DNA of 10,514 nt from Phycisphaerae bacterium (lineage in GTDB: Bacteria > Planctomycetota > Phycisphaerae > Sedimentisphaerales > SG8-4). Under the pieces are notes generated by a model. That model was not told the origin of the DNA and ran no database searches. It saw nothing but the letters and a program-made list of their open reading frames with translations. The stretch covers positions 1 to 10,514 of the forward strand of contig JAUWLI010000075.1 in NCBI GenBank assembly GCA_030613765.1. Direction: 5' to 3'. Below, in pieces: positions 6,459 through 10,514 of the stretch (position 1 is the first letter of the stretch; every line of letters begins with the position of its first letter). The translations under genes and the position numbers were made by a program.

Positions 6459-6824
6459 TCAAGAATAGTTTTTTTGTTTTAACTCTTCACGTTTTACCAA
6501 AATCTTTTCACGCCGACCATAGTACACATCATCAGGAGTCACGTTCCCGATGGCTTCGTGGTATCGCCAGCAGTCATACCAATCCACAAACCGGGCTATC
6601 TCCATCTCAAGCTCCTGCGGCAGTTGCCAAACATGCAGGAGTACTCGCTCCTTGATTGATCTGTGATACCTTTCGATCTTACCGGTAGTCTGCGGATGAT
6701 AAGGTGAAGCGAATATATGACCCAGACCTTTAGCTTCCAGATACTGACCGTAGTCCCGACTTACCAATGCTTTGCCATTATCCGTTATCTTCGGCAACCG
6801 GCAGTGGCTCAATGTACCGCTCAA
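6459..6824 (-). pseudogene. 5'-truncated IS3-type transposase (DDE integrase core)
   Basis: The frame encodes the C-terminal part of an integrase-core transposase. It has the second catalytic Asp in [10 protein letters not shown] and the catalytic Glu in [16 protein letters not shown], with exactly 35 residues between them (DD35E, the IS3/retroviral spacing). It ends with the typical [35 protein letters not shown]. The first Asp and all of the N-terminal and helix-turn-helix parts are missing. Homology begins near RLPKITDNG, so the join lies at about 6795-6815, and the TTG at 6824 is only where the open frame begins. The remnant lies between the MCE operon and the DegT relic and is probably dead. 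Only one end of the element is here, so its terminal repeats cannot be defined. Confidence 0.85.
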
Positions 6825-6859
6825 TCTTTACGGATTCATCAAGGTAAGCAATCCGCGTC

Positions 6860-6944
6860 GGCCTGTTGTGTCCATTGTCGTAAAAAGTGAATGCAAATGC
6901 AGGGGCTTATTGCGGCCAGGAGTGCAGGTCGGCAACAACAGGCC
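6860..6944. repeat. 85-base segment bounded by a 10-bp perfect inverted repeat
   Basis: GGCCTGTTGT (6860-6869) and ACAACAGGCC (6935-6944) are perfect complements, 65 bases apart. The right copy starts exactly where similarity of the broken DegT gene ends (the WPVV codons), and the left copy is close to the transposase remnant. It could mark the ends of a small inserted piece, or be chance. Confidence 0.4.
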
Positions 6945-7014
6945 ATTTGAATATGTCCGACTGCTGCGACTTTACTGCCTTTTCACCACCAAATAGGGCT
7001 AACTTGTTTCTCAC
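6907..7014 (-). pseudogene. DegT/DnrJ/EryC1/StrS-type aminotransferase, N-terminal remnant
   Basis: Minus-strand translation from a GTG at 7014 gives RNKLALFGGEKAVKSQ, then DIFKWPVV, before an unrelated tail and a TAA at 6907. The pattern LALFGGxKAVxS...WPVV is the usual start of DegT-family PLP-dependent aminotransferases, about 370-400 residues long, which make amino sugars. Only about 27 family-like codons survive. A good AAAAGGAG (7043-7050) and an ATG at 7031 lie upstream but out of frame; one extra A in the A5 run (CCCAAAAAG) would join them as MVPKKRVRNKLALFGG. The remnant lies 92 bases after the oxidoreductase gene on the same strand, which suggests it was the next gene in that operon until rearrangement removed the rest. 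After the TAA the same frame stays open to 6778 with no recognised similarity. Confidence 0.6.
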
Positions 7015-7067
7015 TCTCTTTTTGGGACCATATTGACCAATTCTCCTTTTGCTCGCACCTACGCTAA

Positions 7068-7081
7068 CGCCAGTGCTGGCG
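7068..7081. repeat. Short perfect inverted repeat downstream of the oxidoreductase gene
   Basis: CGCCAG-TG-CTGGCG, 6-bp GC-rich arms with a 2-base centre, 25 bases after the stop of the oxidoreductase gene on the minus strand. There is no T run on either side, so it is not a standard terminator. It may be an RNA-stabilising stem between genes. Confidence 0.4.
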
Positions 7082-7106
7082 GGAAACAGTCATCCAATTT
7101 GTAATT

Positions 7107-8513
7107 TTACTTTTGCGCCAACTGCAGCGCCCTGGTGGTAATATAATATTTCGCTATCATATTCGGGACCTCCCACACCGGTAGCTTTCCCTCTGTGAGG
7201 TACTCCAGGTACTTTTTGGTAACCTTTCGGAAATGGGCTTCGTGTCCGATTAGATGCTCATCAGGTATCAGCACCTGCCAGCCCGCCATACCTCTGGCGG
7301 GTTGTTTAAGCGCTAACCCAGGGTATTGACTTTGCAACTGGGCGACTGCTTCTTTTAGGGCTGTACTCAATTCTTCAGCGCTGGCCCCTGGCACCGGCTC
7401 CACGTAAAGCCGCGGATGATAGTTCTGTTCTTTGCCCTGGCGGACGATAACGTTGGCTTTGCTGCCTCTGAACAGAGAATGATGTGTATCCCCGCCGCCC
7501 TCGGGCGCCTCGAAATTCCAGGTTACCGCCAATTTCACGTGTATGCCCTTCATTACATAAATCATCTCTCCGTTGGCGTAATAGGGCAAAACTCCCTCGT
7601 TATTCAACTTGCCTTTGAGAAAATCCGGGAAATCCGGTGCTCCTGTTACCTTCTCGTACTGCTGCCGTGTGATCATCGTTGGCCAACGCCTGGCCTTTTT
7701 CATCACGATGTCCTTTCGGTAATCGATTGGCTTCTCCGGAAAGCACGTCCACATTACCAGGTCTATCAGGTGTGTCGTAACATCCACCAGTCCTTCACCC
7801 TGTTGGGCGGTGTCAAAATACCATGTCGGTCGTTTGATAGGTGTGCCGGAAACGTATTTGAAGAAATGGTGGACACTTTCCTTGACGACCGCAGGGTCGT
7901 CTGCTGAGCCTTTTTCCAGCTCCCCAAACACGTCTTTATTGAGCACAAGCATTTTCTGTAAGATGCACAGTATGTTGAAACGTTCGGTCATAATATCGTA
8001 AAGCAACACACCCTTTTTCTCTGCTGTGGCAAAGGCCTGCTCCAAAAGCTCAAAGCCCTCCGCATCAATACACATCGGCTTATCACAAAAAACATTAAGA
8101 TCGGCATCGACAGCGGACTTGATGTACTCAGTTTTTTTCTGGTTGTTGCCGGATATAACGACGACGTTACCGGGCTTTTGATTGAGCATCTTTTCGAGGT
8201 AATCATCTCCGGTATACACTTTCTCCTCCCAATTAGTGGGATTACCGGGGCGGTTGTTAAAACTGTCAATGCGCTTTAGATATTCCTGCACCTCGGGGCC
8301 GGCCGGGGCGTAGACGTGGATAACGGGAGCAACCTTCTCGTACATACTTTTCTGGACCAGTGCGGCATGGTAATGTCCCGGATTGAGAATCATAAGTTGA
8401 ACTTTGCCATCAGCAGCGGCACCGTTCATTTTTCCTTCCTCTTTCTCGGCACAGGAAAACCACACAGTCGACAGGCAAAGGGCCAGGACAAACAAAACGG
8501 CATTTCGCGCCAT
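7107..8513 (-). CDS. Gfo/Idh/MocA-family oxidoreductase with lipoprotein-type leader
   Basis: 468 residues from the ATG at 8513, which has AAGGAG 7 bases upstream; a TTG two codons earlier is discarded. Residues 1-21 form an export signal ending in WFSC, with Cys21 followed by AEKEEG, so it is probably a lipoprotein. The Rossmann part starts at about 37, with LMILNPGHYHAALVQKSMY in place of the classical GxGxxG. This NPGHYHAALVQ variant belongs to a subgroup with its own C-terminal domain (putative oxidoreductase C-terminal family). The catalytic Lys motif is CDKP (143-146), and the active-site segment is GLVDVTTHLIDLVMW, with Asp244 and His248. It probably acts on a sugar or related compound with bound NAD(P). 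Export of such an enzyme normally needs cofactor loading before transport, but the leader is not an obvious Tat type. It is 67 bases after the propeller gene, probably cotranscribed. Confidence 0.88.
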   Translation of the reverse strand: MARNAVLFVLALCLSTVWFSCAEKEEGKMNGAAADGKVQLMILNPGHYHAALVQKSMYEKVAPVIHVYAPAGPEVQEYLKRIDSFNNRPGNPTNWEEKVYTGDDYLEKMLNQKPGNVVVISGNNQKKTEYIKSAVDADLNVFCDKPMCIDAEGFELLEQAFATAEKKGVLLYDIMTERFNILCILQKMLVLNKDVFGELEKGSADDPAVVKESVHHFFKYVSGTPIKRPTWYFDTAQQGEGLVDVTTHLIDLVMWTCFPEKPIDYRKDIVMKKARRWPTMITRQQYEKVTGAPDFPDFLKGKLNNEGVLPYYANGEMIYVMKGIHVKLAVTWNFEAPEGGGDTHHSLFRGSKANVIVRQGKEQNYHPRLYVEPVPGASAEELSTALKEAVAQLQSQYPGLALKQPARGMAGWQVLIPDEHLIGHEAHFRKVTKKYLEYLTEGKLPVWEVPNMIAKYYITTRALQLAQK

Positions 8514-8520
8514 AACCAAA

Positions 8521-8526
8521 CTCCTT
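8521..8526 (-). promoter_or_regulatory. Ribosome binding site of the oxidoreductase gene
   Basis: AAGGAG on the minus strand, 7 bases before the ATG at 8513. It decides this start over the in-frame TTG at 8519. Confidence 0.7.
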
Positions 8527-8580
8527 ATCTGGCAACTGGTAACCGGATACGGTATATTTCTACGTTACACCGCTCATCCC

Positions 8581-9966
8581 TTACCGCTTTTGAAAGGGGT
8601 CGAGAATCTTGATGAGGTCCGCTCGCGTATGGTCTTTCTCTGTAATTCTGGCAAGGGTGTATACAGTTCCATCTTTTCCAATAGCAATTGAATTAACGTA
8701 TAACGGTCTTTGTCCGTCTTTGTAGAACACCCGGCCGTGGTCGATGTACTTTCCGGTTGGAATATCATAGGTTATAATATGCAGGTTCTCCAGCCCTTTT
8801 GCTGCGCCCATCGCGATACGGTCTTTGCCCTTCAGTCTCTTTCCATCTATATAAATCGGCCCGCCGTTGAGATAATAAAGCGTGTGGCCATTTGGACCAA
8901 GGTCGAAGCCAAGGTACCCGTAACTGAACTGGTCAAACATCCCACTTCTTTTGGAAGGTTCGGAGGTGATGCGTTCAACTACCTCAAGGTCCGGTTTACG
9001 AGGGTCAAAACGGAATAGATATCCTGAATTTCCGTGCACTCCATAGGCCATATTCTCTGGTGCATACCAGACTACTCGGCGCCAGTTATACCCCATATGA
9101 CCGGCGGACGCGGGGTCGTAAGAACCGAAATAATCTTTCTTCATATCTACTCCCTCGACGGTTCGCAGCGTTTTGGCGTTATAGCTGTAGCTGAGAATCT
9201 CGCCGGTGGATGCAGTAAAATAGACGGTACCGTCTCGTGGGTCGACGGCCATTGACCGGCAGAGGGTCCGATATGTTTTTCCCGGTACTCCGGTCTCGCC
9301 CTTACCGCTAAAAGTGCCGAGGTTCTTCATCTTTTTCGTACCTAGGTCATAATGGATAAAGTAACCCTTGGGCCAGGTAATCGCGTAGATTTGCCCCCGC
9401 TCGGTATCCATGGTCATGGTTAGAAAAGCCTCTCCATAAGGCGCTGTGCCCAGGTCTTCAAACTTCCCGCTGGCCATATCATAAGAGAGTAAATGACCAC
9501 CCGGATAAAGCTTGTAGCCCTTCGGAGGATTCTTAACCATCATCTCCATTCCGTCCACTATTTCATAGAAGCCGGCATGGGTTGAGAAATAGAGTTTACG
9601 GTCTCGTTCATAAAAATTACAATGACACTTGCCCTGAGGAATCTTCTTCAATCCTTTTTCCCCGCACACTTCAGTAAGATCAGCGAGATGCTGTATCTTG
9701 TCGGTAGCCGGGTTGTAGCAATACATTTGCCCACCGACATCAATTGATTGGGAAGAAAGAACATAGTAGATTTTCCCGTCGCTGGCAGCCGAAATGGCAT
9801 TGTAAGTATCGTGTGCTAAATCAAAACCTGAATTGTAGGTCCGGGCAACCAGTGTGCGCGGCAGCGCCGATTCTTGCCCGGAGGCGGCGTGTAACCACGG
9901 GCCGCAAAGATACGTTGGCAAAAGACCTGTCAAAAGTAAGGCTGCACGAAACAAAGACTCTTTCAT
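8581..9966 (-). CDS. Secreted beta-propeller protein of unknown substrate
   Basis: 461 residues from the ATG at 9966, which has GGAGGT just upstream; an in-frame ATG at 9993 has no ribosome site and would spoil the signal peptide. Residues 1-28 are a signal peptide (KESLFRAALLLTGLLPTYLCG...HAA). The remainder shows repeated blade-like units of about 50 residues: a small-residue turn followed by IYY, LYF, IYAIT, VYFT or YGV strands, then YDLGTKKMKNLG or YDIPTGKYIDHG-type segments. This suggests a six- or seven-bladed propeller related to kelch/SMP-30/WD40-like secreted proteins. A KCHCNF motif in the first half is unusual. Propellers of this kind bind or process carbohydrates in polysaccharide-related loci, but no catalytic residues can be named. 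It is the first gene of a unit with the oxidoreductase. Confidence 0.85.
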   Translation of the reverse strand: MKESLFRAALLLTGLLPTYLCGPWLHAASGQESALPRTLVARTYNSGFDLAHDTYNAISAASDGKIYYVLSSQSIDVGGQMYCYNPATDKIQHLADLTEVCGEKGLKKIPQGKCHCNFYERDRKLYFSTHAGFYEIVDGMEMMVKNPPKGYKLYPGGHLLSYDMASGKFEDLGTAPYGEAFLTMTMDTERGQIYAITWPKGYFIHYDLGTKKMKNLGTFSGKGETGVPGKTYRTLCRSMAVDPRDGTVYFTASTGEILSYSYNAKTLRTVEGVDMKKDYFGSYDPASAGHMGYNWRRVVWYAPENMAYGVHGNSGYLFRFDPRKPDLEVVERITSEPSKRSGMFDQFSYGYLGFDLGPNGHTLYYLNGGPIYIDGKRLKGKDRIAMGAAKGLENLHIITYDIPTGKYIDHGRVFYKDGQRPLYVNSIAIGKDGTVYTLARITEKDHTRADLIKILDPFQKR

Positions 9967-9970
9967 ATTT

Positions 9971-9976
9971 ACCTCC
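9971..9976 (-). promoter_or_regulatory. Ribosome binding site of the propeller gene
   Basis: GGAGGT on the minus strand, 4 bases before the ATG at 9966. It is a near-perfect anti-16S match and rules in favour of this start over 9993. Confidence 0.7.
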
Positions 9977-10033
9977 ACAATCCTATTAAACATTATTATT
10001 CTGTCATCAAAAAATCATATCTTTCCTCGACTA

Positions 10034-10086
10034 TACTAAATCAAGCAGCCTCCTGATACGCACTCGCTCAGACACTTGATATAGTA
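10034..10086. repeat. Imperfect 12-bp inverted repeat in the divergent region
   Basis: TACTAAATCAAG (10034-10045) and CTTGATATAGTA (10075-10086) pair at 11 of 12 positions across 29 bases. The left arm is 67 bases upstream of the propeller ATG, inside its probable leader or promoter. It could be a paired operator or an RNA stem. Confidence 0.45.
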
Positions 10087-10180
10087 AAACCTCCCGGACT
10101 CGGTTTTCTGGGCCGTCATCATTAACAGCGGCATTATAGCGGCCGCGAGGCCAGGTTGCAAGAGTGAAAATGCCTCTGAC

Positions 10181-10195
10181 AGCGATACTATCGCT
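10181..10195. promoter_or_regulatory. Palindromic operator candidate
   Basis: AGCGATA-C-TATCGCT, perfect 7-bp arms around one base. The half-site AGCGAT recurs at 10229-10234. A single-base centre cannot form an RNA hairpin, so a dimeric repressor site is the natural reading. It lies between divergent genes, upstream of the plus-strand gene. Confidence 0.45.
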
Positions 10196-10215
10196 TAAAA
10201 TTCTTGTAAAATGTG

Positions 10216-10245
10216 TTAGAATTGAGATAGCGATTCTGATATGAT
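10216..10245 (+). promoter_or_regulatory. Weak sigma70-like promoter for the right-edge gene
   Basis: TTAGAA (10216-10221), 18 bases, then TATGAT (10240-10245). The -10 is good and the -35 is poor. An AGCGAT half-site lies in the spacer, which would suit repression. The start codon is about 115 bases downstream. Confidence 0.25.
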
Positions 10246-10361
10246 TGTGAAAGACCAAAACAGCGACGCAACCAAGAGCCGGCCATGGAGAAACACCGGA
10301 TTAATCGGCTTTCAGAAATATCCCTGTTTGCGGTGCCTTATATTAAGCGAAGGAATACACT

Positions 10362-10514
10362 ATGAGCAGTACTAAGATGAATCGACAAACCATCAACGTT
10401 TTGCAGCGGAAACCGCTGATGCTGAATTGGATGCTGTTGTGTTTGATTGCTGTGGCTTCTCTGACATGCCGGAAGGCAGTTGGACAAGCTCGTGCCACAC
10501 CAAAGCAGCAGCAG
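10362..10514 (+). CDS. Exported protein, N-terminus only
   Basis: An ATG at 10362, with AAGGAA 8 bases upstream, opens a frame that reaches the window edge (51 codons). It begins MSSTKMNRQTINVLQRKP, followed by a hydrophobic core LMLNWMLLCLIAVASLTC and then RKAVGQARATPKQQQ. This is a signal peptide with a long basic N-region. Cleavage is likely after the A-R-A at residues 43-45; the Cys at 36 lacks a good lipobox. The mature part is not visible and no function can be given. It is divergent from the propeller/oxidoreductase unit and may share its regulation. Confidence 0.7.
   Translation, partial: MSSTKMNRQTINVLQRKPLMLNWMLLCLIAVASLTCRKAVGQARATPKQQQ

Larger units (their letters stand above)
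9977..10361. other. Divergent intergenic region
   Basis: About 385 bases between the minus-strand propeller gene and the plus-strand exported-protein gene. Promoters for both directions should lie here. It contains two inverted-repeat elements, listed separately, and a weak promoter-like pair. A 75-codon minus-strand frame inside it has no ribosome site and no recognisable composition, so I do not call a gene. Confidence 0.6.

Noticed and set aside
7060..7090. CGCCAG/CTGGCG stem as terminator of the oxidoreductase gene
   Set aside because: GC-rich stem but no T run, and the next gene relic with its ribosome site follows at once.
7416..7907. 163-codon plus-strand open frame
   Set aside because: Antisense to the middle of the oxidoreductase gene; it has no ribosome site or recognisable motif.
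10031..10258. 75-codon minus-strand frame upstream of the propeller gene
   Set aside because: No ribosome site, no membrane or domain pattern, and it covers the region expected to hold promoters.

Overview
The window holds two operon-like blocks, both on the minus strand, separated by a scar of mobile-element and broken-gene debris. A partial gene lies at each edge. The host looks like a Gram-negative, didermic bacterium, because it has an MCE/Mla-type lipid transport locus, several lipoproteins and exported proteins. The pairing of an exported Gfo/Idh/MocA-family oxidoreductase with a secreted beta-propeller, next to a DegT-family aminotransferase remnant, is typical of Planctomycetota/PVC-type and related free-living lineages. 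The assignment to Planctomycetota is a guess from gene content only.

Left edge (1-606, minus): a multi-helix membrane protein that runs off the window. A gap of about 300 bases (607-901) separates it from the end of the first operon.

First operon (6050 down to 902, minus, read right to left): V4R-domain protein, HAMP plus class III cyclase-like protein, MlaE-like permease, MlaF-like ABC ATPase homologue, MlaD-like MCE protein, TPR lipoprotein. Spacing is tight: 10, 30, about 56, -4 and -4 bases. Two of its six proteins look like pseudoenzymes. The ATPase homologue lacks a recognisable Walker A, signature, Walker B/catalytic Glu, Q-loop Gln, D-loop Asp and H-loop His. The cyclase has lost one metal Asp and the transition-state Arg, and the other metal Asp is Glu. 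The V4R protein keeps a complete Cys/Glu/Cys/Cys set that matches, as I recall it, the zinc site of phenol sensors such as MopR. I read the locus as a ligand- or redox-sensing module attached to an MCE lipid transporter whose nucleotide-dependent parts have been repurposed, or which borrows its ATPase. This is the most interesting part of the window.

Debris zone (6057-7106): about 400 bases without a gene carrying a perfect palindrome; a 5'-truncated IS3-type DD35E transposase; an 85-base segment bounded by a 10-bp inverted repeat; and a DegT/DnrJ/EryC1/StrS aminotransferase relic cut off after about 27 codons.

Second operon (9966 down to 7107, minus): a secreted beta-propeller protein, then a Gfo/Idh/MocA-type oxidoreductase with a lipoprotein-like leader. 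The DegT remnant probably was the third gene. This is plausibly a carbohydrate or amino-sugar related locus.

Right edge: a 395-base divergent intergenic region with two inverted-repeat elements, then the start of an exported protein on the plus strand (10362 onward). No tRNA, rRNA, CRISPR array or convincing intrinsic terminator was found.
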